Positions 33,954-41,983 of a stretch of 44,701 nucleotides of DNA are shown here, piece by piece. The notes below the pieces were generated by a model. The model was not told the DNA's origin and did not search any database. It saw nothing but the letters and a program-made list of their open reading frames with translations. The translations under genes and the position numbers were made by a program. This DNA comes from CAYSLU01 sp964431965. GTDB lineage: Bacteria > Verrucomicrobiota > Kiritimatiellia > CAIKKV01 > CAYSLU01. How positions within the stretch are numbered: the stretch's first letter is position 1; each line of letters opens with the position of its first letter. Location: contig CAYSLU010000036.1 in NCBI GenBank assembly GCA_964431965.1, positions 1 through 44,701 of the forward strand. The letters run 5' to 3'.

Positions 33954-34112
33954 ATGAGCGGCAACAGAGGCCGGACGGCGAGGCGTGGCGCAGGCGGGGA
34001 TACCGGCCCGCGGCTGAGCGCCCTGCGGCGCCGCGGCGGCCTCTCGATCCGGCAACTCGCCAGCCGGGCCGGAGTGATCACCGGGATGATCGGAAGACAG
34101 AAGGGGCTCGCA
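33954..34112 (+). pseudogene. truncated XRE-family helix-turn-helix, in frame with the GH42 gene
   Basis: From ATG 33954, about 53 codons lead without a stop into the GH42 start. Residues PRLSALRRRGGLSIRQLA then SRAGVITGMIGRQKGLA match helices 1-3 of Cro/C1-type DNA-binding domains, as in XRE-cupin regulators (R-LR---GLS-R-LA-RAGV---MI-R---G-A). Helices 4-5 and any cupin are missing. The last codons, GGG CTC GCA, also supply the AAGGGG that serves as ribosome binding site for GH42. It is either a remnant of a deleted regulator gene or a real N-terminal extension. Confidence 0.5.
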
Positions 34113-36338
34113 ATGAATCCGAAGACGTTTGCCGACTGCTTTCCGCTCGGCTCACACCTGTGCCGCGAGCCCATGCCCGCGATGGCGGAGCTGAAGCGCG
34201 ACATGGAGATCCTGAAGCGAAACGGGTTCAACCTCGTCAAGCTCCAGGAGCACTGGATGATCGACGAACCCCAGGAGGGTGCCTGCGACTTCTCGCGGTA
34301 CGAGGAGCTGATCGAGCACGCGGCTACTCTCGACATGGGCGTTTACCTGGGTTTCACCTGCGAGCAGGCGCCGCACTGGCTCTACGAGAAGTACCCGGAC
34401 TGTCGGATGGTGCGCCGCGACGGGCTGACGGTTGCCTACGAGGCCCCCACGACGCTGCCGGCGGATGGCAAACCAGGCCCTTGCCCGGACCATGCCGGCG
34501 CGCTAGCGGATCAGCTTCGATTCCTCTCCCGCGCGGTCCGGACGCTGGGCCGTTTCGAGAACGTCGTGGTCTGGAACACGTGGCAGGAGATCGGTTGGTG
34601 GGCGGAGGGACTCGTCGGCGGCCACGTATGCTACTGTCCCCACACCCTCAAAGCTTTCCGCGGCTGGCTCCGCGAGCGGTATGCCAGCGTCGACGCCCTC
34701 AACCGCGCATGGAACAGCCGGTACGCAGACTGGAACGCCGTCCAGCCGGAGCGTCACCACGGGCCGCAGCCATGCCCGCAGGAGATCGAGTGGCGGACGT
34801 TCCTGGACAACGTCCAGATCGCACGCCTGCTGCAGGCGAGGGCCGACGCGATCCGGAAAGCCGACCCCCTGAAGCGGCCGGTGTTCGCGCACAAAGGCGG
34901 GCCTGCCTTCGCGTCCGGGCAGGACTGGACCTACGCCCGCTGCCAGGACTTCCTCGGATCGTCCTGCTATCCCGCCTGGGGCTTCGCCTTCGGGTGGGAT
35001 GACAACTCGAAGCGGCCCTTCCCGCGCCACGAGGCGCTACTGGCGGAGATGTGGAGCAACGTGGCCTACCGGTACGATCACATCCGCTGTGCGAACCCGC
35101 CCGGCCGGCCGGTCTGGGCGGCCGAGTTCCAGGGCGGCCCGGTCAGCACAGGCTTCCACAAGGGGCGCGTGCCGTCGCCCGACGACATCCGACGGTGGAT
35201 GCTCACCGCCGTGGGCTCGGGCGTCACGGCGGTTTCCTTCTGGGTGACCCGGGCGGAGATCATGGCCTCGGAGTGCAACGGGTTCTCCCTGCTCGACAGC
35301 TCAGGCGAGACAACGCCGCGCCTCGAGGAGGCCGGTCGAATCGGCCGCGCGCTGAATCGGTACCCGGACCTGTTCGCGCGGCCGACGCAGGCGTCGGCCG
35401 CTGTAGCCCTCGTCGTGGGCGAGGACATCGCCCAAGGCTGCCAGGCGCAGACCCAGGCCGCTCCCCACCTGGGCTACAGCGTGCGCGGGTGGTACCGGCT
35501 GCTCTGGGAATCGGGCATCCCGGTGGACCTGATCGAGACGTCCGAGGTCGGCGAGGCCCGCGCCCGCGGCTACAAAGCGCTCATCCTGCCGTTTCCGCTG
35601 TTCCTGTCCGAGCGCACGGCCCAGGCGCTAGCGAAGTGCGTGAAGGACGGCGTCCACCTGATCAGCGAGGCTGTTCCAGGCCGGATGAACGAGCTGGGGT
35701 TCTGCGCGCGCGGTGAAATGTCGCCCGTCTTGGCTGAGCTCTTCGGCGTGAGGCACGGGAGCTTCGCCATGGTCCAAGAGCCGAACGGGGGACAGCGCTG
35801 GTCGCCGGCCGAGCGCACGTGGGGGGAGTATCTCGATCCGGCCATGCTGGCGGGGACCGGCCCGCTGGCCGGCCGCAAACTGCGGGCGAATGTCTATGTC
35901 CAGACCCTGGTGCCCGAAGGCGGCGCGCCGTGCCTCATGCATGGCAAGGCCGTGGCCGGCGTTGTCCGGAACGTCGGGGACGGAACCGCCTGGCTGCTCG
36001 GCACGTACGTGGGGCACAGCGGGACGGCCTACCGCGATGCCCAGACGCGGCTGGCGGTGCGGACCGTTCTGGCCGCATGCGGAGTGAAGCCGGAGCGCGC
36101 CGGCAAACTCCTCCTGCGTCGGCGGGTGGCGGGGAACAGGGAAGCGTGGTTCTTCACGAATCCGACGGCGGCGCCGGTCACGGAAGCCGTGAACGTGACC
36201 GGGTGGAAGCGGGTCGAGGACCTGCTGGGCCAGCGCCTGCTCCGGAAGGGCGGCTCGATCCGCCTAACCGTGAAAAGCCTGGACGTGCGCGTGCTGGTGC
36301 TCGAGCGCGACGCGCGGCTGACGGGTGGTTCGCGATGA
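34113..36338 (+). CDS. GH42-type beta-galactosidase
   Basis: A 741-residue protein with the GH42 order of domains: a TIM barrel of about 380 residues, an amidotransferase-like trimerisation domain (VALVVGEDIAQG, then YKALILPFPLFLSERTAQAL), and a small C-terminal beta domain. The acid/base is predicted at Glu159 in VVWNTWQEIGWW, where the usual Asn-Glu is Gln-Glu. The nucleophile is predicted at Glu338 in PVWAAEFQGGP. GH42 enzymes remove terminal beta-galactose, sometimes alpha-L-arabinopyranose. The start at 34113 has AAGGGG about 7 bases upstream, but the frame stays open upstream through a truncated helix-turn-helix to 33954. No signal peptide. Its stop overlaps the next gene's ATG. Confidence 0.85.
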   Translation: MNPKTFADCFPLGSHLCREPMPAMAELKRDMEILKRNGFNLVKLQEHWMIDEPQEGACDFSRYEELIEHAATLDMGVYLGFTCEQAPHWLYEKYPDCRMVRRDGLTVAYEAPTTLPADGKPGPCPDHAGALADQLRFLSRAVRTLGRFENVVVWNTWQEIGWWAEGLVGGHVCYCPHTLKAFRGWLRERYASVDALNRAWNSRYADWNAVQPERHHGPQPCPQEIEWRTFLDNVQIARLLQARADAIRKADPLKRPVFAHKGGPAFASGQDWTYARCQDFLGSSCYPAWGFAFGWDDNSKRPFPRHEALLAEMWSNVAYRYDHIRCANPPGRPVWAAEFQGGPVSTGFHKGRVPSPDDIRRWMLTAVGSGVTAVSFWVTRAEIMASECNGFSLLDSSGETTPRLEEAGRIGRALNRYPDLFARPTQASAAVALVVGEDIAQGCQAQTQAAPHLGYSVRGWYRLLWESGIPVDLIETSEVGEARARGYKALILPFPLFLSERTAQALAKCVKDGVHLISEAVPGRMNELGFCARGEMSPVLAELFGVRHGSFAMVQEPNGGQRWSPAERTWGEYLDPAMLAGTGPLAGRKLRANVYVQTLVPEGGAPCLMHGKAVAGVVRNVGDGTAWLLGTYVGHSGTAYRDAQTRLAVRTVLAACGVKPERAGKLLLRRRVAGNREAWFFTNPTAAPVTEAVNVTGWKRVEDLLGQRLLRKGGSIRLTVKSLDVRVLVLERDARLTGGSR

Positions 36339-37468
36339 CCAACAAGGAGCGCGTGCACGCGGCGCTGGAGGGGCGGCCCGTCGACCGCTGTCCGGTCACG
36401 TCAGTCTACAACTTTCTCTACCATCAGGACCACTTCAGCGAGCTCACCGGGCTGCCCGCGTGGCGCCTGCACGAGTGGCTGGCCGCGACGCCGGACGCGC
36501 ACGTCGAGACGTTTGCACGCATTCACGAGCAGGTCCCCTTCGAGTTGCTGCAGCCGCACGGCGCGCCCGCCCGCGCATGGCGCGAGCGTCAGGAGTTCGT
36601 CGAGAAGGACGGCCGCGCCTTCCGCCACGACCGACGGACCAACGAGTGGACGCCCCTCGTCGCGACCTGCAGCGGGCACGCCACCGACGGGCACGCCAAC
36701 GAGAGGCGGTTCGTGCTCACCCGCGCGGACGCGGATGCGCGCGTCACCGTGACGTCTGCAGAGCGGCAAGTTGCCGACGGCGGCAACGACTACATCGACG
36801 CTGTAGTCCGACGCTTCGGGTGCGACCAGTTCATCCTCTCCGGCGGGGTGATCGGCACGCTGTACTCCTGCCATTGGCACGTGGGGCTTACGAACCTCCT
36901 GGCCATGCTGATCGAAGAGCCGGAGCTGATCGACTACCTGTCGCAGAAGATCCTCGCGCAGAACATCGAGAGCATCCGGCGCCTGGCCGAGGCCGGGGGA
37001 GACGCCATCTACATCGACGACGCGACAGCCACCAGCGACATGATCTCACCGGCCCTGTACGAGCGCTTCTGCCTGCCCACCGTGAGCGAGATGGTCCGCG
37101 AGATCCACCGGCTGGGGCACAAGGCCATCCTCATCTACTTCGGCGGCGTGATGGACCGCCTGGAGCAGATTGCCGCCACGGGCGCCGACGGGTTGCTGTA
37201 CGAGGCGAGCATGAAGGGCTTCGTGAACGACACGGCGGAGATCGCCCGGCGCATCGGAAGCCGCATGACGCTCTTCAGCAACATCGATCCGGTGGCGGTC
37301 CTGCAGAACGCCGCGGACGAGGACCTGGAAGCGGAAGTCCGGCGCCAAGTTGCCGCGGGCCGGCCCGCGCGCGGCTTCATCCTCAGCACCGCCAGCCCCA
37401 TCACCCCCCGCACACCGCTCGCGCGTGTCCGGCAGTTCATCCGGATGGGGCAGGCCGCCGCCGGCTGA
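36335..37468 (+). CDS. uroporphyrinogen-decarboxylase superfamily protein
   Basis: A 377-residue protein of the UroD/corrinoid-methyltransferase fold. It opens MTNKERVHAALEGRPVDRCPV, the usual superfamily N-terminus. It continues with FILSGGVIGTLYSCHW, GGDAIYIDDATATSDMISPALYERFCLP, GHKAILIYFGG and LFSNIDPVAVLQNA. True heme UroD has a different N-terminal anion-binding region, so this is more likely one of the many paralogues found beside sugar-utilisation genes, possibly a methyltransferase or demethylase. The ATGA overlap with GH42 implies translational coupling and a role with that substrate. Confidence 0.75.
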   Translation: MTNKERVHAALEGRPVDRCPVTSVYNFLYHQDHFSELTGLPAWRLHEWLAATPDAHVETFARIHEQVPFELLQPHGAPARAWRERQEFVEKDGRAFRHDRRTNEWTPLVATCSGHATDGHANERRFVLTRADADARVTVTSAERQVADGGNDYIDAVVRRFGCDQFILSGGVIGTLYSCHWHVGLTNLLAMLIEEPELIDYLSQKILAQNIESIRRLAEAGGDAIYIDDATATSDMISPALYERFCLPTVSEMVREIHRLGHKAILIYFGGVMDRLEQIAATGADGLLYEASMKGFVNDTAEIARRIGSRMTLFSNIDPVAVLQNAADEDLEAEVRRQVAAGRPARGFILSTASPITPRTPLARVRQFIRMGQAAAG

Positions 37469-37909
37469 CCGACGGAGGATTCACACCATGCCCTGGCGTA
37501 GGCCCGGCGCGGCGTCTGGCGAGAGACCATCGGGCGCCGTATTGTGCGCCGAGCCAAGCGTGGAAAACGGCCGGCCGGGGTGGGTGCCGCAAGGGGTGCC
37601 TCGATCGACCAGCAATGTCCGCCCAACGGCCTACACGATGAAGGGGTTTCCTGTCGCCGTGGGCAGGGACTTCCCGTGCGTCGCGCTGGCGCACGCATCC
37701 ACCTGTCCGCCGTCGCGAACCACGGTCAGCCCAGCAGCGGAAGAAGGTGGTCGACGGCCATCTCCCGGTCGCTATCCCGATGGGGCGCCGGCTTCATCCG
37801 CCGGAAGACGCGCCGGCCGTCCTGATACAGATCCTTCTTCCGGTCCTCGCCGGGGCGCCGTGCATGGGGCGCACGGGAGCTGGCCAACACATCGAACCGG
37901 CCTCCTCGA
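37469..37909. other. decayed coding stretch between UroD-like and esterase genes
   Basis: About 440 bases. On the plus strand GGAGG at 37473 is followed 9 bases later by ATG 37488, the position of a third operon gene, but the frame that follows has no recognisable protein character and runs into the antisense esterase end. On the minus strand 37726-37932 reads as a protein-like fragment (separate entry). The rest shows nothing definite. Confidence 0.45.
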
Positions 37910-37932
37910 TCACCGAAGATAGCGATCCATCC
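37726..37932 (-). pseudogene. protein fragment, possibly from a KAS III (FabH)-like enzyme
   Basis: A 60-odd-codon open frame with no start codon, overlapping the last codons of the esterase gene in another frame and ending at TGA 37726-37728. It reads IFGDRGGRFDVLASS, then KKDLYQDGRRVFRRMKP and ends REMAVDHLLPLLG. The FGD-G-G and DGRRVF pieces recall ketoacyl-ACP synthase III, but the distance between them is shorter than usual. A weak, motif-based guess; the claim that it is decayed coding DNA is firmer than its identity. Confidence 0.3.
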
Positions 37933-38782
37933 ACTGCCAGCTCATGGCGTAGAAGTCGGTGCATGAGGTGTGGATCAAGTCGGGATAGTGGGCCAGGGCC
38001 TTGATGCCCGGAAGGCGGGCGAAGACGGCGCGGATGGTGTCGGGCGGGCACGTGGTGTCTTTCCCCCCGGCGCTCAGCAGCGTGGGTGCCTGAATGCGGT
38101 GGGCCAGCTCGACGGGGTCGAAGTAGTCCCACGTGTCGAGAAAGGCGGCGTCGCGCGCCAGCGAGTCGGCGAAGGCGGCGCTGTGGCGGACGTGGCACAG
38201 GTACGGCACGTGTGCCACCACGGCGCGCACGTTTGGTTCGACCGCAGCCGTTCCGAGCGCCAGCATCCCGCCCTGGCTCGTGCCCATCACGCCGATGCGC
38301 TCCGGATCCACGTCGGGCCGAGTGCGCAGGTAATCCATCCCGCGCACGAGGTCCATGACGGCGCCCTGATAGTAGAACCCCTCGGGGCGCTCCTTCCCGT
38401 GATTGACCCAGGCGTGGTAGGCGTGATCCCCCACGCGCCACAGATCGCCCGACTCGCCCTGCGAGCGGGGGTAGACGTGGAGGACGGCATACCCGCGCTG
38501 GCATTCGTTGAGTTGCGTGCCGAACTCCCGTCCGCCGTAGCCGGGGCCGATGACGATGGCCGGAAGCGGCCGGGGGGTGCGGCCGCACCGGATCGTGTTG
38601 ACCGGCTGCGCGAGATAGGCCCGCACGGGAATCCCGTCCAGGCTCCGGTACGTCAGGCGATGCACGTAGTACGGCAGGCGCGCGTCCGTCTTCTCGATCT
38701 GCACATCCAGCGGTTGAGCGCGGGCGCGAGTCAGCGTTTGCTGCCAGAAGGCATCAAGATCCGCCGGGCTGGGCGAGGGCAT
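37910..38782 (-). CDS. acetyl esterase of the AXE1/cephalosporin-C deacetylase family
   Basis: A 290-residue alpha/beta hydrolase. AXE1-type features are the N-terminal ADLDAFWQQTL helix, IGPGYGG oxyanion region, the conserved YPRSQGESG loop and GTSQGGM with nucleophile Ser169. The acid is predicted in GGKDTTCPP (Asp242) and the base in HTSCTDF (His271). The family removes acetyl groups from acetylated sugars, including xylo-oligosaccharides. It is coupled to the sialidase-like gene, the stop and ATG being separated by one base. De-O-acetylation of the sugar released by that enzyme is a fair hypothesis. No signal peptide. Preferred start 38782; longer upstream frames lie inside the neighbour. 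Confidence 0.85.
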   Translation of the reverse strand: MPSPSPADLDAFWQQTLTRARAQPLDVQIEKTDARLPYYVHRLTYRSLDGIPVRAYLAQPVNTIRCGRTPRPLPAIVIGPGYGGREFGTQLNECQRGYAVLHVYPRSQGESGDLWRVGDHAYHAWVNHGKERPEGFYYQGAVMDLVRGMDYLRTRPDVDPERIGVMGTSQGGMLALGTAAVEPNVRAVVAHVPYLCHVRHSAAFADSLARDAAFLDTWDYFDPVELAHRIQAPTLLSAGGKDTTCPPDTIRAVFARLPGIKALAHYPDLIHTSCTDFYAMSWQWMDRYLR

Positions 38783-38783
38783 G

Positions 38784-40595
38784 TCAGAGATCCTCCGGCC
38801 GATAGCGCAATACGGCGATGTAGAACTTGGCGAACAGGTTCGAGTACCACGTCGTGAGGATCGTCCCGTCGGACAGCTGTCCGCTGTTCGGATAGCAGGA
38901 ATCCACGTTCTGCAGGTCCATCGCCACGATCCGCGTGTTGCTGGTATCCCACGTCCGGCCCTCGTCCCGGCTGACGGTCGCGTAGATCGACCCGGGATAG
39001 AACCGCGAGGCGTGCGTACAGAGAATGCGTCCATCGGCCAGTTGCAGGAGGTGCGCCGGCGACGCCATGCTGCTCATGACCGTCGGCTCGAACGGGCTCC
39101 ATGTCTTCCCCTCATCCAGCGAGACCGACTGCAGCACCGCGCCGCGCTCGATATAGCTCGTGCCGTTGGCCGGCTGCGACCGGCCGAGCATGAGCAATCG
39201 TCCGCCGCGGGTCAGCAGCAGCGTGCACTCCCCCACGATGAACGGATGATCCGGCGCCTGGGCCAGCACCCGCCAGTGTCGCCCGTTATCGTCCGAGCAG
39301 AACACGGCGATCTGGTAGGCGTGCGGCTTCGGGTGAACACCGTCTTCCGCCAAGGGCATGTAGTTGGCCGCCACCAGGAGCCGACCGGACGGCAGCCGAA
39401 TCATGTGCCGCTCGACCTCCGCATACGGATGCATGCCGGGAACGGTCAGCGGCGCGTCGGAGAACCGCCACGTCTTCCCCTGGTCGGCGGACCAGCCGCA
39501 CCAGAGGGTCGGCTGGGTCATCGCGGGAATGTCAAAAACGTCTCTGGCGTTGTACTCACCTCTCGACCGATAGTCCGTGGTCAGCCACTCGCCGTCCGGC
39601 AGCTCGAAGATGGGCGAACCGCGGTGGTCCGAGCGGCCCAGATCGAAAAGATGTTCGCGGGGGCCCCATGACTTCCCGCCGTCTTTCGAGCGGAAGGCGA
39701 CGATGCGGCCGTCGATCGACAGGTGGTCGGTCGCTTCGCGGGCGGTGATGACGACATCGCCGCTCCTCAGCACCGTCAGTTGCGCTGGATGGTAGTGCAG
39801 GAGTTCGTCCTGATGGACAAGGATGCGCTCTCCGCGCACCTGCTTGGGAAACAGCTCGGGGTACACGTGCGCGTAGAGCATCTGATGCGAAAGCCGAAGC
39901 TGGACCAAGTCGCTCTGAAGCTGGGCGACCTCGTCCCGCAGCGTGGCCAGATCCAGCCGCAGCGCGTCCCGTCGCGCGGAGACATAGAAGAAGGAGGCGG
40001 TGTCCGCAGGCGGCTCATCCAGTTCCACGCGCAGGCGCAGGCGCTCCCCCGCTTTCACGTACGCGGCGGGCACGAGCAACCGGTAGAAACCCGACACGCC
40101 ATGCGAGTCCCAGAAGCGGTGCGGCGACTCGACCAGCGGGACGAGCCGCCGGGGCTCAAAGCCCAGGGCAAACCCATCGAGCTCGGTCGTATACGAGCCG
40201 CCATACGCGCTGACGTATCCGAGCGGGAACTGAAGGCGGGCGACGCCGTTCACCGACAGCGTGGCGGTCACGTACGGGAACACCGGCCGCATGGGCCGCA
40301 CCTGGCTCCCGCCGATCCACGTGAACACCGTGTCGGCCGACGATTCGACTTGGGCGGTCTCCCACTCGACCGCGCGCCGGCCGCAGTAGGCCGAATCCGA
40401 AATACGCTCCGGCTCGGCGGCCGATGGCGTCGGGCCGCGGAAGTCGCCGGGCCTCACCCCGGAGGCTCCGAACACCGTCCCGCAGATCAGCTCCTCGCCT
40501 TCGGCGAGCCCCGGGGCCCGGTCGAAACCTTCCAGTTCGCGCTCGCACCGCCGGTTCGTATTCCGGTCAACGAATCGGCCGATCCTCAACGTCAT
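38784..40595 (-). CDS. BNR/Asp-box sialidase-like protein
   Basis: A 603-residue protein. The C-terminal 340 residues form a six-bladed propeller with five Asp-boxes: SKDGGKSW (303-310), SADQGKTW (369-376), SDDNGRHW (434-441), SLDEGKTW (492-499) and SRDEGRTW (542-549). Asp-box propellers are typical of GH33 sialidases and relatives. The N-terminal 200 residues form an unrecognised beta-rich domain, joined by a predicted coiled coil at about 208-238 (RRDALRLDLATLRDEVAQLQ), which suggests oligomers. No signal peptide. I cannot confirm the arginine triad, so another exo-glycosidase activity is possible. AAGGAG lies about 12 bases before the ATG. First gene of a two-gene operon with the acetyl esterase. 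Confidence 0.75.
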   Translation of the reverse strand: MTLRIGRFVDRNTNRRCERELEGFDRAPGLAEGEELICGTVFGASGVRPGDFRGPTPSAAEPERISDSAYCGRRAVEWETAQVESSADTVFTWIGGSQVRPMRPVFPYVTATLSVNGVARLQFPLGYVSAYGGSYTTELDGFALGFEPRRLVPLVESPHRFWDSHGVSGFYRLLVPAAYVKAGERLRLRVELDEPPADTASFFYVSARRDALRLDLATLRDEVAQLQSDLVQLRLSHQMLYAHVYPELFPKQVRGERILVHQDELLHYHPAQLTVLRSGDVVITAREATDHLSIDGRIVAFRSKDGGKSWGPREHLFDLGRSDHRGSPIFELPDGEWLTTDYRSRGEYNARDVFDIPAMTQPTLWCGWSADQGKTWRFSDAPLTVPGMHPYAEVERHMIRLPSGRLLVAANYMPLAEDGVHPKPHAYQIAVFCSDDNGRHWRVLAQAPDHPFIVGECTLLLTRGGRLLMLGRSQPANGTSYIERGAVLQSVSLDEGKTWSPFEPTVMSSMASPAHLLQLADGRILCTHASRFYPGSIYATVSRDEGRTWDTSNTRIVAMDLQNVDSCYPNSGQLSDGTILTTWYSNLFAKFYIAVLRYRPEDL

Positions 40596-40697
40596 GGCCC
40601 GCTCTCTCCTTCATCTGCCGAGCGCTTTGCGCCATCAACCGCAAGCCGAGTCAGACCGGGCGGGGCCTAACAGACGAGGCTGGCATGCTTAGGTCAC

Positions 40698-41879
40698 TCA
40701 TCCTGCCCTCCCTTCTTCAATCGCCAGGATCTCGCGTTTGAGTTCGTCGGCGAGTTCTTCCTCGGTGGGGAGGTGGAGGCGGTACTTGGAGGCGAAGAGT
40801 TGCTGGCTTTCCTGAAGCACGGAGTAGCGGGCGATGGTTTCGTTTTTCTGGGAGCAGAGGATAAGACCGACGGTGGGATTGTCCCCGGCCACCTTGTGAA
40901 GGTCTTCGTAGAGGCGCACGTAGCTATCCATCTGGCCCACGTCCTGATGCGTGAGCTTGCCGATCTTGAGGTCGATGAGGACGAAACATTTCAGGAGGTA
41001 GTTGTAGAAGACGAGATCGACGAAGAACTCGTCGTCGTCGAACTGGAGGCGTTTCTGCCGGGCAACGAAGCTGAAGCCACGGCCGAGTTCAAGCAGGAAG
41101 GTCTGGAGATTGTCCATGATCGCCTGCTCCAGCTTGGATTCGTGAAGCCGGAAGCTATCGGGCAAGCCAAGGAACTCCAGGACGGTGGAGGATTTGAGAA
41201 TGGTGGCCGGATCGAACTTGGGCGCAGCGTCGCGCTGCTCCCGGATCATGCCTTGCTTGTCTTTGCTGAGGAGCAGCCGCTCGTAGTAGAGGCTGTGGAT
41301 CTGGCGGTCGAGTTCGCGGGTGTTCCAGCCAGCGGCGACGGCTTCCGATTCGTAGAACTCACGGGCTGCGGGGTTCTCCACGCGCATGATCGCCCGGTAG
41401 TGAGACCAAGAGAGGCTGGGATGGAACGGCGCGGCTGCGGAGGAATCTCCGTTCATTGGATCGAGAACTGTCCTTCCGGTCAATTGGCCACGCGATGCGT
41501 GGCTTTTTGAGTTCAACCGATCTGGAAAGGTGGTAAAGACCAGCTTGAAATCTTTGAGGCTGGATATGGAATACCCCTCGCCATACCTTTGGGTCAGTTG
41601 CTGGGACAGCGTGGAAAGCACCCTCTTGCCATACGCCGCGCGTTCATCACCGCCTTGGAGTTCCTGGACGATTTCCCGCCCAATGAGCCAGTAGGCGAGC
41701 ACCATTCGGCTGTTCACGACCCGGACGACGTTGCTGCGCGCAGCGTCCAGAATAGCGGCGACACGGTCAAAAAGCGGAACAGAGGCAGGGTTGTCTTCCA
41801 ATTCGTCACGCACTGCGTGACGAATTGCCTTCTTCACAGTCCGGCTTGGGACGGCCTTTTTGGCGGCTTTCTTCTTCAT
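40698..41879 (-). CDS. YhcG/DUF1016 family PDDEXK nuclease-like protein
   Basis: A 393-residue protein. The N-terminal DUF1016 domain includes VNSRMVLAYWLIGREIVQ and YGKRVLSTLSQQLTQRYGEGYS. The C-terminal PDDEXK-like domain has FFVDLVFYN (285-293) and LIDLKIGKL (301-309), plus QMDSYV. YhcG proteins are thought to act on branched DNA or in mobile-element contexts; the biochemical role is poorly defined. Two perfect hairpin palindromes fall inside the coding sequence, at codons 18-27 and 126-131, both outside the conserved blocks. A low-similarity linker (residues 120-155) follows the second one. The start ATG overlaps the stop of a short upstream frame. GC looks lower than in the glycan genes, suggesting acquisition. 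Confidence 0.85.
   Translation of the reverse strand: MKKKAAKKAVPSRTVKKAIRHAVRDELEDNPASVPLFDRVAAILDAARSNVVRVVNSRMVLAYWLIGREIVQELQGGDERAAYGKRVLSTLSQQLTQRYGEGYSISSLKDFKLVFTTFPDRLNSKSHASRGQLTGRTVLDPMNGDSSAAAPFHPSLSWSHYRAIMRVENPAAREFYESEAVAAGWNTRELDRQIHSLYYERLLLSKDKQGMIREQRDAAPKFDPATILKSSTVLEFLGLPDSFRLHESKLEQAIMDNLQTFLLELGRGFSFVARQKRLQFDDDEFFVDLVFYNYLLKCFVLIDLKIGKLTHQDVGQMDSYVRLYEDLHKVAGDNPTVGLILCSQKNETIARYSVLQESQQLFASKYRLHLPTEEELADELKREILAIEEGRAG
41487..41503. repeat. hairpin palindrome inside the YhcG gene (site 2)
   Basis: GCCACGC-GAT-GCGTGGC, a perfect 7-base-pair stem followed on the plus strand by five T. It encodes the segment SHASRG in a variable linker of the protein. Confidence 0.6.
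41799..41827. repeat. 29-bp perfect palindrome inside the YhcG gene (site 1)
   Basis: Two 14-base arms around a single central base, starting CAATTCGTCACGCA. It encodes AIRHAVRDEL near the N-terminus. It shares the CACGC...GCGTG core with the palindrome at 41487-41503, pointing to a repeat family that inserts in frame. Confidence 0.65.
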
Positions 41880-41983
41880 CCCAGAACGCCCTCTAGCTCT
41901 GTGATTCCCTGCTGGATTTTGTCCTCCAAGGCCTTCCGCTTCTGGGGGATGACCTTGGGGCTCTTCAGAAGCGGAGTCTTCAT
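41876..41983 (-). CDS. short upstream ORF (35 aa), possibly a gene remnant
   Basis: Encodes a basic helical peptide, MKTPLLKSPKVIPQKRKALE, then 15 residues ending in ELEGVLG. Its TGA overlaps the YhcG ATG (ATGA). The composition is protein-like but there is no ribosome binding site; upstream Met codons in the same frame would add unlikely sequence. It may be the tail of a truncated gene that once preceded yhcG, or a leader peptide. Not recognised. Confidence 0.3.
   Translation of the reverse strand: MKTPLLKSPKVIPQKRKALEDKIQQGITELEGVLG

Noticed and set aside
36325..37641. 438-codon plus-strand frame over the UroD-like gene
   Set aside because: Arg/His-rich shadow in another frame of a gene with clear superfamily motifs.
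40665..40691. GTTAGGC (minus strand) downstream of the YhcG gene as an attC R' box
   Set aside because: Only a 5-base CCTAA/TTAGG pairing with an 18-base interval; no L boxes, too short for an attC site.
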